Part shown: in pieces, positions 8,998-16,187 of the stretch | Position numbering within the stretch: the stretch's first letter is position 1 | How the letters are laid out: each line of letters opens with the position of its first letter | Assembly (NCBI GenBank): GCA_044222395.1 | Contig: JBGANK010000001.1 | Location: 124,001 to 188,000 of the forward strand | Direction of reading: 5' to 3' | DNA from: JAEUMD01 sp044222395 | Lineage (GTDB): Bacteria; Pseudomonadota; Alphaproteobacteria; Rhizobiales; Hyphomicrobiaceae | DNA length: 64,000 bases | Translations under genes and position numbers: made by a program | The notes under the pieces: generated by a model | Seen by the model: only the letters and a program-made list of their open reading frames with translations | What the model was told of the DNA's origin: nothing | Database searches by the model: none

Positions 8998-9058
8998 CCC
9001 GCGTGCAGGTCCATGCGCATCTCGGATGACTTGCCAAGAGCATGAAGGCGGAGAAGAC

Positions 9059-9122
9059 TAGAGCAGTATCCGATCAGACGCGGTCGCCCAAGGCGATCGG
9101 CTGATGGGATGGAACTGCTCTA
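9059..9122. repeat. 64-bp palindrome, TAGAGCAG...CTGCTCTA
   Basis: A near-palindromic unit with TAGAGCAG and CTGCTCTA ends. Its core GATCGGCTGA..GGATGGAAC is shared with the longer copies near 14.3 kb and 53.4 kb. It is the first of four short inverted repeats in tandem between two small membrane protein genes. Confidence 0.7.
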
Positions 9123-9136
9123 GACTTTGACTCTAG

Positions 9137-9198
9137 TGTTCTGGATCAAACATTTGATCCCCGGAAGAAGGTCGGCAAATGTTTGTGAATCCAGAACA
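9137..9198. repeat. 62-bp inverted repeat (TGTTCTGGAT... type)
   Basis: The left arm TGTTCTGGATcAAACATTTG (9137-9156) pairs with the right arm at 9176-9198 (CAAATGTTTGTGAATCCAGAACA) apart from a small bulge. The loop is about 19 nt. It forms a long stable hairpin in either strand. Confidence 0.7.
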
Positions 9199-9213
9199 CA
9201 AATATGATGATCA

Positions 9214-9277
9214 CTAGGGTTCCGGGCTGACACGCCGGTGCCCGAAAGGGAACCAAGTGTCAGAGTCGGAACACTAG
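9214..9277. repeat. 64-bp inverted repeat with CTAG ends
   Basis: The left arm CTAGGGTTCCGGGCTGACAC (9214-9233) is the imperfect complement of the right arm at 9257-9277 (GTGTCAGAGTCGGAACACTAG). It shares the CTAG termini with its neighbours and abuts the next unit. Confidence 0.65.
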
Positions 9278-9340
9278 AGCATCTTAATCCGACCAGTGAA
9301 TCGCGAAGCGATTTCGTCCGGTCGGATGATGCACTAGAGC
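9274..9340. repeat. 67-bp palindrome ending CTAGAGC
   Basis: The half-sites GCATC..AATCCGACCAG (from 9279) and the GGTCGGATGATGC side (to 9332) pair, with an inner ATCGCGAAGCGAT hairpin at the centre. Both sides are bounded by CTAGAGC. Confidence 0.65.
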
Positions 9341-9371
9341 CCGCCAAGGTGTTCAAAGGGCATTGTACGCC

Positions 9372-9740
9372 ATGCTCAGTCAGATCGACCAGCTTGCGTT
9401 CTTCACCGTCGCACGAGGCTCCGGCTTTGCCATGCTTGCCATCGGCACGACGATGATCGGGCTGTCCTTCGACCCGCGGCAATGTCTGCAGGTCGGCGCG
9501 GTGCTGTCCCTGTTGACCGCACTTGTGCTGATCGGCATGGCGTCACGAGCTCATATCAGGCGCTACGACGCAACTGAGCTATGGCTGCTGCTCGACCCGC
9601 GCGAGCGTCCGCCGCAAGCGATCGCCCAGGTTATCGTCGGACGTGCGCTGCGGACCGCCTACCTTCGCTTTGCCTCATATTTCGCGCATGGTGCGCTTGG
9701 GCTGTTGCTGGTCAACGTGGCAATCGCCATCGTCCTCTAG
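9372..9740 (+). CDS. hypothetical membrane protein, 3 TM helices
   Basis: A 122-aa protein with hydrophobic segments at ~10-30, ~38-58 and ~100-121 and a basic/charged loop (HIRRYDATELW...DPRERP) between them. Family not recognised. The ATG at 9372 is used rather than TTG at 9363. Its TAG stop codon is the first triplet of a TAGAGC palindromic repeat. It sits between the tandem palindromes and the second CBS-DUF294 gene, and may belong to the symporter locus. Confidence 0.65.
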   Translation: MLSQIDQLAFFTVARGSGFAMLAIGTTMIGLSFDPRQCLQVGAVLSLLTALVLIGMASRAHIRRYDATELWLLLDPRERPPQAIAQVIVGRALRTAYLRFASYFAHGALGLLLVNVAIAIVL

Positions 9741-9843
9741 AGCATGTTTAGCTGAAGTGTTGAGCGGTTCAGCGTGAAAAACATGCTCAAAATAGGAGCC
9801 TAGAGCGCGTTCGCGATTCTAACAAAAGCGGACAAGCTCTGGA
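9738..9843. repeat. intergenic palindromic repeat, TAGAGCATG type
   Basis: A roughly 105-bp element that begins with the TAG stop of the preceding gene. It has two hairpin halves: GAGCATGTTTAGCTGAAGTG..CGGTTCAGC..AACATGCTC, then TAGAGCGCGTTCGCGATTCT..AGCTCT. A second copy in the same layout is at 11968-12072. Confidence 0.65.
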
Positions 9844-9906
9844 CTATCGTACATGCATCGCCCCTCGGGGTGAGCATGACCCGAAGCTGCATCGACGGAT
9901 CAAGCC

Positions 9907-11415
9907 ATGGCGGCAAGATCATATCCGCCCAACTGGGTATTCAGCACCGCTGTGGCGGAGTTCGCCACGATGCCGGGCTCACTGTTTGCTCAGGACGCAC
10001 TCATTGGCGATGTCGCGCGTGCTGTGCGCGGCTCCGACCGTCCGGTGGCCGTGTGCTCTCCCGATGGCGCCCTGGTAGCGATCGTCGACGCCACCACCAT
10101 CGTCGATCTGCTCATGCGGGGCGTGAACCCGAACGAGAGGCTGCCCTCCCTCACCACTCCGGCGGCGCAAGCTATCCCCGCGACTCGAAGCGCCTTCGCT
10201 GCACTCCTCAAAATGCATGAGATGAACACTGCTGCCCTTGCCGTTGTCGCCCCGGGAAATCGCTTTGCCGGCTTCGTCACCCGCGATGCGATCCTGAGCA
10301 GCGCGGCCGGGTTCGTGCATGACGTCGTGCGCGCTGCCGGTTCGGGCGGCATCTCCAGCGCGTCCGGCGCCCGCCAACCGACGGGATACAACGCGATGCG
10401 GCAGTGCCAGGTCGACATTGCTGGCGACCTGCTCGATGCCGGACTGCCGGTCTGGTCCATTCTTTCGACAATCACCGAGATCAACAACGAGGTGCATCGC
10501 TGCATCGTCGCAGACGCCATAAACGCACTCGAGAGTGATGGCTGGGGTTCGCCGCCCGCACAATTTGCCTTCCTCGTCATGGGATCGAGCGGCAGGCACG
10601 AAAATTACCTCGACCCAGATCAGGACAACGCCCTTGTCATCGGCGATCTGGAAGGCGTCGAGCGGCAGGCCGCGGAAACCTATTTCATCACGCTCGCGGA
10701 GCGCGTTTGCGATGGCCTCGCGGCCGCCGGGTTCCCCTACTGCAAAGGCAACATGATGGCGACCAGCCCGGTCTGGCGCAAGACGGCAAGCGAATGGCGC
10801 GCCCAATTGCTGTCATGGGTGCGAAGAAAGCATCCGACCCTGCTCATGAACTGCGACACGCTGTTGGATTTCGCCCACGTCGCCGGCGATATCTCCCTTG
10901 CCACAGGACTGCGCCAGACGTTGTTTGATTTCGTCCGCCACGAGCCCGGATTCCTGCGCGCCCTCTACAGCATCGAGGAGGATCACGGCGTCGCGCTCGA
11001 CTGGCTGGGCAGGCTGTCGCGCGAGAAGGATGATTTCGGCACGGTGCCGGAGGTGAATGTCAAGCTGAGAGGCACTCTGCCGCTGCTCGAGGGGGCGAGA
11101 CTGTTGGCAGTGAGCGCGGGCATCACTGAGACATCGACGGTCGGGCGGCTGAAACGACTGGGCGCCGCGCGCATCATCGACGAGGAAGCGATGAACGGCC
11201 TCATCGACGCTTACGAAACACTGGCATCGCGTCTGTTGCGCCACCAGATTGCAAAGCGCCAGTCGAGCCTTGGCTCGTCCATTCGCATTGCTCACGATTC
11301 CATGAGCCGGTCCGAGAAGACAGATCTGCGCGAGGCCCTGAAAAGGATTTCCCGGTTTCGCACGGCACTTCCCAATCAATTGGAACGCGCGAGTGCATCG
11401 CCGATGCCCGGCTAG
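9907..11415 (+). CDS. CBS-domain / DUF294 nucleotidyltransferase-like protein
   Basis: A 502-aa cytosolic protein. Residues ~20-135 are a CBS pair (ligand-sensing, probably an adenine nucleotide). Residues ~165-330 are the DUF294 nucleotidyltransferase-like domain with MGSSGRHEN..DPDQDNALV, and ~350-495 are DUF294_C. It is paralogous to the C-terminal two thirds of the leftward exonuclease fusion at 894-2999, without the exonuclease part. Family members often sit beside acetate-type symporters and DnaQ-like nucleases in other Proteobacteria; their biochemical role is not settled. The ATG at 9907 has only a weak upstream ribosome binding site (GGATCAAGCC). Confidence 0.88.
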   Translation: MAARSYPPNWVFSTAVAEFATMPGSLFAQDALIGDVARAVRGSDRPVAVCSPDGALVAIVDATTIVDLLMRGVNPNERLPSLTTPAAQAIPATRSAFAALLKMHEMNTAALAVVAPGNRFAGFVTRDAILSSAAGFVHDVVRAAGSGGISSASGARQPTGYNAMRQCQVDIAGDLLDAGLPVWSILSTITEINNEVHRCIVADAINALESDGWGSPPAQFAFLVMGSSGRHENYLDPDQDNALVIGDLEGVERQAAETYFITLAERVCDGLAAAGFPYCKGNMMATSPVWRKTASEWRAQLLSWVRRKHPTLLMNCDTLLDFAHVAGDISLATGLRQTLFDFVRHEPGFLRALYSIEEDHGVALDWLGRLSREKDDFGTVPEVNVKLRGTLPLLEGARLLAVSAGITETSTVGRLKRLGAARIIDEEAMNGLIDAYETLASRLLRHQIAKRQSSLGSSIRIAHDSMSRSEKTDLREALKRISRFRTALPNQLERASASPMPG

Positions 11416-11577
11416 GGATTGATCACCGTCGTTTAGGCGATAGCGGTTCCATCTCTGGCTGACCGGCACCAACGACACTGCGTTGACCGAAACTGCGCTC
11501 CCCACGCGCTGCTAACCGTTCGCAGCAACAGTTGCGCACCCAAGATCACCACGAGCTGAATAACCTGTTGAAATCAT

Positions 11578-11664
11578 TGGTGCGGACGGAGGGACTCGAA
11601 CCCTCACGAGGCTAAGCTCTCGGGATTTTAAGTCCCGTGTGTCTACCTGTTCCACCACGTCCGC
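11578..11664 (-). tRNA. tRNA-Leu (anticodon UAA)
   Basis: 87 nt on the minus strand with an encoded CCA end (TGG at 11578-11580 on the plus strand). The acceptor stem GCGGACG pairs with CGTCCGC, followed by discriminator A. The anticodon loop is CUUAAAA, giving anticodon UAA. It has the long variable arm expected of a class II leucine tRNA and a T-arm GAGGG-UUCGAGU-CCCUC. Confidence 0.95.
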
Positions 11665-11837
11665 ACACGCGCCCTTATGAGCGAGGATCGCACAACTGGC
11701 AACATCGGTGCCGTCAGGGAAAAGACGGGCCACGCCGCCAGCGTGTCACCGATGGCCCCATGATGGCGTGCAGGCGTACGAGCTGTGTGTGTTCGACCGG
11801 CGACGAGCCAGGACAGTTGGTTCGCACCTTGGAACTT

Positions 11838-11960
11838 GTTCGCCTGACATCGGAGCACTTCGAGTTCCAGCGAAGGCGTGAATCAGTCCCGCAACCAACT
11901 CTCAGAGCGGGCCACTTGAGGCAAAGAGACTTCATCGAGATCGGCACAACTCGAATCTTC
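11838..11960. repeat. degenerate copy of the ~125-bp intergenic repeat
   Basis: It contains GTTCCAGCGAAGGCGTGAAT and a later GCGGGCCACTTGAGG..CATCGAGATCGG segment in the same order as the copies at 14318-14443 and 21942-22066. The ends are decayed. Confidence 0.5.
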
Positions 11961-11967
11961 CCACACC

Positions 11968-12072
11968 TGAGCATGTTGAGCTGAAGTGTCAGCGGTTCAG
12001 CAGGAAAGTCTTGCTCAAGGCAAGACGACCGCAAGGTGCGCTCGCCATTCCATCGAGAGGGAAAAAGCTCTA
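11968..12072. repeat. intergenic palindromic repeat, second TAGAGCATG-type copy
   Basis: It matches 9738-9843 in layout: GAGCATGTTGAGCTGAAGTG..GCGGTTCAGC, then a second hairpin half ending AAGCTCTA. Its right end provides the TAG stop codon of the leftward methyltransferase gene. Confidence 0.65.
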
Positions 12073-12717
12073 GGCAGCCTTCGGCTCGGCGACGATCAGC
12101 CACTGCTTGACCAGAACGTCGTTGAGGGCGCCAAACGTGGCCGCCGACAGGATGCGCCTCATGTCGGCTCCGTTCCACGGATGCGCATTACCGACGTGGC
12201 GAGCCTTCAGCCCGCCATGCTCGGCAAGTTCGCGCGCCGTATCGCGGACGAAAAAACGCAAGTGCGTGCGATCGAGCAAACCGGCATCGCGATAGCGGAA
12301 ATCACCCTTGAACAGCAAATTCTTGATGAACTTCCAGTTGCGGACATTTGGCACCGATACGATCAGCCGGCCTTGTGGCGATAATCGTGTCGTCAGCCGA
12401 TCGACGACGCTCCAGGGATTGACGAGATGCTCGAGCACGTCGAGGCACAAGATCAGGTCGAGCGAGCCTGGCGCAATGCTCTCTTCAATGCGGTCCTGCT
12501 CGATGTTGGTCGACCAGACCCTATCGCACACGGCCTTGGCGCGCTCCGCCTCGCCGCCGACAATTTCCACGCCGCCCGCCCATTCGACCGCAAACCGTTC
12601 CTTGATCGCAGCCACGGTCGCGCCGGCACCGCAGCCAACATCGAGCAGGCGCGACACCCGCTGAGGCAGATACGGCAAGATCTCCAAGCGTGGGGTTCCG
12701 TAGTAGCGCTCCGTCAT
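12070..12717 (-). CDS. class I SAM-dependent methyltransferase
   Basis: A 215-aa protein with the SAM-binding motif LDVGCGAGAT (~residues 27-36), an acidic VEIVGGEAE strand-2 end, LILCLDVLEHL (motif 4) and RLIVSVPNV (motif 5). This is the Ubie/Methyltransf_11-23 type seen in polysaccharide and O-antigen gene sets. The start at 12717 is chosen over the longer frame because GGTGGAG lies 5-11 nt upstream and the protein begins MTERYYGTPRLE as in relatives. It lies next to glycosyltransferases, so a sugar or polysaccharide substrate is likely, but this is an inference. Its stop codon lies in a repeat end. Confidence 0.85.
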   Translation of the reverse strand: MTERYYGTPRLEILPYLPQRVSRLLDVGCGAGATVAAIKERFAVEWAGGVEIVGGEAERAKAVCDRVWSTNIEQDRIEESIAPGSLDLILCLDVLEHLVNPWSVVDRLTTRLSPQGRLIVSVPNVRNWKFIKNLLFKGDFRYRDAGLLDRTHLRFFVRDTARELAEHGGLKARHVGNAHPWNGADMRRILSAATFGALNDVLVKQWLIVAEPKAA

Positions 12718-12834
12718 CACTCCACCTCGCTCGCGAACGCGGAACTCCCGCGCAGCACCGCATAGATGCCCGCCGCCGATCCGACATGACGCGCAATGCA
12801 TCTGCGGCTGAAGGTTAAGTAGTCCCGCTATGGC

Positions 12835-13085
12835 TGCCATCAGTTGGCAGGAGCACCAATGGCCGGATGCCCACCCGAACCTTGTGCTTACGAGCCACAT
12901 AACATCACCACCACGCCAGATGGTAGCTCGTCAGGTAGGTGCCGCCGGGTTTGTGCACAGAAGATTCGCCCCAACCCTGGCTCACGTTGACCTCGGTCAG
13001 CATTTCGATCGCAACGTCCTATTCCAAACAAAAGCAGGCTTGAACATCGTCCAAGCATTTGTCCAATATCAGAGATTTCCTCGAC
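12835..13085 (-). pseudogene. remnant of a GT2 glycosyltransferase
   Basis: Read leftward in one frame, the sequence gives DVAIEMLTEVNVSQGWGESS, then VHKPGGTYLTSYHLAWW, then CYVARKHKVRV. This aligns without gaps to the C-terminal part of the intact GT2 at 15229-16149 (SVYKPGRVYAMRYHQAW, FVAKKHGVR). The frame is interrupted by TAG at 13019-13021 and TGA at 12905-12907, and the N-terminal GT2 half is missing. It is therefore a decayed paralogue or the trace of a rearranged surface-glycan locus. Confidence 0.75.
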
Positions 13086-13351
13086 GCTGCGGCATCTTAC
13101 AGGGGTTGAACCACACCCCCTTTTATCTGGAGCGCAAACGCGAGTGAATTCCCGCCCAAATCCATTGACGCCCTGTGTCCGCACCCGAACACCCAAAAGA
13201 AAAACTGATCTGCACCAGTTATTTCACATTGACAGCAGGCGTCACATCTCCTTTGTATTCTAATTGCGCACAAGCAAAGGGAGGGCAAAGTCGAAAGACT
13301 TTGACTTTGCGAGAAGTAGCTATTCCGAAATTTTGAAGGTGGGGCTTCGAA
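13086..13351. other. AT-richer intergenic stretch
   Basis: No gene is seen. Base composition drops in GC compared with the flanks, continuing into the GT2 gene that starts at 13352. It presumably holds that gene's promoter; no clear motif was recognised. Confidence 0.4.
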
Positions 13352-14320
13352 ATGAACCGGGCGGGCATTTCTATTCTACTTCCTATATACAATGGAAGTC
13401 TATATCTGCGCGACCAACTGGAGTCGTTGCAGCGGCAATCATATGCCGATTTTGAAGTGCTGATGATGGACGACGGATCGACGGACGAGTCGTGGTTGAT
13501 CGCGACAGAATTCGCAGATCGTGATCCACGATTCAAAGCTTTTCGATATGGACCAAATAGGGGTCAGCTGGCGGTTTTGCGCGACCTCTTTCTCATGTCG
13601 ACGTCCGAGTTCATCATGTTTTGCGACCAGGACGATATCTGGACAGAGAAGAAGGTCGAGCTGCTCCTTCGGGCACTAGGCAGCAATTCGCTCGCCTATG
13701 GCCCCTCGATATTGATAGATGCCAACGGCAACGAACTTGGGGAAACCATTTTCGATCATGTCGGGCCACCGATCTCCGGCCTGAATAAGTTCTCCCTCTT
13801 GATAAGCAACAGGGTGTCCGGCCATGCCATGCTTGCCCGTCGCGAATTGATTGTCGATTCGACATTCGCTGCGGGTGGCCTCTATGACTGGAAAATTGCA
13901 GTCGCGGCGACCTTTGCTCGAGGAATTGCGTTCGTCGAGGACGCAGTCACGCTGCATCGAATGCACGCGAACAATCAAACCAATCGTCTTGCAGAGTTTA
14001 GACTTGCTCGACATCGCCGCAAGCGGGCCAAACGTGCTGCCGACCTGCTCGAAATTGTCGAGCACTTGGCGTCAAACGCATCGCTGGGAACAGAGCGATC
14101 TCACCAATTCAAAGTCATACACGATCTACTTTCCGAGCATGAGCGGAAAAGATCAATTGCTAAGCTGGAAAACGGCAGAGTTGCTCGGAACATTTCTCGG
14201 CAACTCAAGGAAATTGCGCCACCTGACAGCGAAATGATCAAACTTCAAAGCAAGATAGAGAAAATCACCAGGGCGCCGCTCAATCCCGCATACCTTTGGC
14301 AGGAATATATGAGATCCTAG
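13352..14320 (+). CDS. family 2 glycosyltransferase (rhamnosyltransferase-like)
   Basis: A 322-aa GT-A enzyme. The N-terminus ISILLPIYNGSLYLRDQLESL, the D-D pair in MMDDGSTDES and FCDQDDIW (the metal/nucleotide-sugar site, residues ~85-95) are typical of GT2 enzymes that add rhamnose or similar sugars to surface polysaccharide. GAAGGTGGGG lies upstream of the ATG. The coding sequence is richer in A/T than its neighbours, which suggests acquisition from elsewhere. The TAG stop codon is the first triplet of a 125-bp intergenic repeat that continues into the convergent FkbM gene. Confidence 0.88.
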   Translation: MNRAGISILLPIYNGSLYLRDQLESLQRQSYADFEVLMMDDGSTDESWLIATEFADRDPRFKAFRYGPNRGQLAVLRDLFLMSTSEFIMFCDQDDIWTEKKVELLLRALGSNSLAYGPSILIDANGNELGETIFDHVGPPISGLNKFSLLISNRVSGHAMLARRELIVDSTFAAGGLYDWKIAVAATFARGIAFVEDAVTLHRMHANNQTNRLAEFRLARHRRKRAKRAADLLEIVEHLASNASLGTERSHQFKVIHDLLSEHERKRSIAKLENGRVARNISRQLKEIAPPDSEMIKLQSKIEKITRAPLNPAYLWQEYMRS

Positions 14321-14443
14321 AGCCTGATCGGCTGAGATGGAACCACTTCCGGTTCCAGCGAAGGTGTGAATAAGACACCAAGTCAAAGACTTAGTGCAGG
14401 CCACGGCGCCTGAAGTGATTCAATCAAGGTCGGACCTGCTCTG
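14318..14443. repeat. ~125-bp intergenic repeat, copy bridging two convergent genes
   Basis: It starts TAGAGCCTGATCGGCTGAGA, has an inner inverted repeat GGAACCacttccGGTTCC, then AGCGAAGGTGTGAAT, and ends AAGGTCGGACCTGCTCT. The TAG at its left end is the stop of the GT2 gene. Its right ~25 bp encode the last residues (..SRSDLD) and the TGA stop of the convergent FkbM gene. Confidence 0.8.
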
Positions 14444-15181
14444 GATGGTCTGATTGCCACGCACGAACACACGAGTGTTGCCGCTGGAAAGTCGCGAATC
14501 CACGCGCAAGTCACACTGACGCAATCCAGAAATCGTCTCGTCGATCGACTCTTCTCCGGTCACAATTGGATGAAATTCGACGATTGCTGCACGCACACCC
14601 TCAAGGTTCGCCTGTCTTAGCAGTTCGATTTCGCCGCCTTCGATATCGACAACCAGAATTGTCGGCTGAAGCGATTTCATGACTTGCTCGAACGATTGCA
14701 CCGGCACTTCGATGACTTCGACAACCCCCGGAGCCTCACCGCTCAGCGAGCTTTCGGGAAAGTTGGAGCGCCGATAGAACCGTGCAGAGCCTGATGCGTC
14801 GCCCCTCAGCAGAACTGCATTGGTGACGTCCGCACGCGTGCGATTGAGGCCGTGCGTTTTCTCGATGATAGGGATCATCAAAGGGTTCGCCTCGAACACG
14901 AGAACCCGCCCTTTGGCTGGGTCGACACGGCGCGCAGCTAGTGCCGACAGGAACCCGACGCCGCCGCCAAGCTCGAGCACTCGATCGTCAGCTTGAACGA
15001 TGGCCTCTAGGGCGCTGGCTTCGGGAACCTCATATTCAGCGCTGCACAATTGCTTGATGACGGGCTTGGACATGACCTCTGCGTCGACGGCGATCTTCAC
15101 GCCACGCACAACCGCGTATCCGCGCCGCTTCACTGCACTCCTTTGCCAACGGCTCATCAAAGCTGAAAATTGCTGCCGCAT
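14420..15181 (-). CDS. FkbM-family SAM methyltransferase
   Basis: A 253-aa protein. The SAM site VLELGGGVGFLSALAA, the acidic loop VFEANPLMIP, and ILVVDIEGGEIELL followed by AAIVEFHP are FkbM hallmarks. These enzymes O-methylate sugars or polyketides; here a surface glycan substrate is inferred from the neighbouring GT2 genes. The ATG at 15181 is used; a TTG 12 nt upstream (15193) is directly preceded by AGGTGA and is an alternative. The last few codons lie inside an intergenic repeat, so the natural C-terminus may have been replaced by repeat-encoded residues. Confidence 0.85.
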   Translation of the reverse strand: MRQQFSALMSRWQRSAVKRRGYAVVRGVKIAVDAEVMSKPVIKQLCSAEYEVPEASALEAIVQADDRVLELGGGVGFLSALAARRVDPAKGRVLVFEANPLMIPIIEKTHGLNRTRADVTNAVLLRGDASGSARFYRRSNFPESSLSGEAPGVVEVIEVPVQSFEQVMKSLQPTILVVDIEGGEIELLRQANLEGVRAAIVEFHPIVTGEESIDETISGLRQCDLRVDSRLSSGNTRVFVRGNQTIQSRSDLD

Positions 15182-15228
15182 TCTGACTCGCAATCACCTG
15201 CGTCCTGACTAGTCTCTATAATGCCGCG

Positions 15229-16149
15229 CTACACGTTGGTTCTGAGCGTAGCCGGCCCACCCGCATAAGCATCCTGGAATGCGCGCCTGCCGCGTACCGC
15301 GGCGATGACACCGCCGAGAGAGCCTCGATAGCGCTCGACCCGAGACCTGTTGAGGGTCAGGAGTGCCGCAGCCAGCTTCAGCGACTGGATGGCCGCGAAT
15401 CTAGCCGTTCGCGGTCGCACTCCGTGCTTCTTGGCGACAAAACACCTCGACCAAGCCTGGTGGTAGCGCATCGCGTAGACGCGGCCGGGTTTGTACACCG
15501 AAGATTTGCCGCGCCCGTGCCGAACGCTGACCTTGGCTGCTTTCACGATCGCCCATCCCGCCCGCCGCAGTCGCAGGCACAGATCGTCATCCTCGTAGAA
15601 CAAAAAGATATTGGAATCAAAGCCGCCCAGCTGCACGAAGGCATCACGGCGGACCAACATGCAAGCTCCCGACGCGAAGGCGATTTCGTGCGCCATTGAC
15701 GTGCCTGCCGCAACGGTAGGAACCGCCGGCAGAAGCGGAGCCACCGGCGACAGCAGCGACGTTTCATGCCTGAAGATGCCACCATCCGGCTCGATGATCT
15801 GTGGCACCACCATGCCGATCCGCGCGTCGCTGTCACCGATTTCGCGCAACCGTCGAACGGCATCGGCGTCCATGATCACGTCAGGGTTGACGATCAGGCA
15901 CCAGCGCGCACCTTCGGCAGCCGTGATCCCACGATTGTTAGCACGACCATAGCCCTCGTTGAACGGCGCTCGGACAACGCGCGCGCCATGGCGTTCGGCG
16001 ATCGCGACGGTGTCATCCTCGGAGGCATTGTCGACGACGATGACGCGGACGCCTTCGGACCGGAGAGCCGCAAGGCACTCCTCCAGTACGCCCGCGCTGT
16101 CGTGCGTAACGACGATTGCCGTGACGTCATCAAGCGCTTCGGTCGTCAT
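15229..16149 (-). CDS. family 2 glycosyltransferase (WcaE/rhamnosyltransferase type)
   Basis: A 306-aa GT-A enzyme. VTAIVVTHDSAGVLEECL, IVVDNASEDDT, GYGRANNRG and CLIVNPDV give the nucleotide-sugar fold and DxD-like site. FLFYEDDDLCLRLRRAGW is the typical acceptor-side motif of dTDP-rhamnosyltransferase-like GT2s. The start at 16149 follows GAGGGGG. A decayed relative of its C-terminal half lies at 12835-13085. The gene ends 47 nt before the FkbM start, so the two are probably co-transcribed. Confidence 0.88.
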   Translation of the reverse strand: MTTEALDDVTAIVVTHDSAGVLEECLAALRSEGVRVIVVDNASEDDTVAIAERHGARVVRAPFNEGYGRANNRGITAAEGARWCLIVNPDVIMDADAVRRLREIGDSDARIGMVVPQIIEPDGGIFRHETSLLSPVAPLLPAVPTVAAGTSMAHEIAFASGACMLVRRDAFVQLGGFDSNIFLFYEDDDLCLRLRRAGWAIVKAAKVSVRHGRGKSSVYKPGRVYAMRYHQAWSRCFVAKKHGVRPRTARFAAIQSLKLAAALLTLNRSRVERYRGSLGGVIAAVRGRRAFQDAYAGGPATLRTNV

Positions 16150-16187
16150 CAGCCCCCTCGCTCGGCCGCACGACAAGGCCAGGGCGA

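Noticed and set aside
11512..11733. 73-aa leftward frame over the tRNA
   Set aside because: It is the usual false reading frame through tRNA-Leu (VEQVDTRDLKSREL type); the tRNA explains the sequence.
11578..16149. Genomic island integrated at tRNA-Leu
   Set aside because: The surface-glycan genes lie on the 5' side of the tRNA. No integrase or direct repeat of the tRNA 3' end was found, so there is no sign of site-specific integration.
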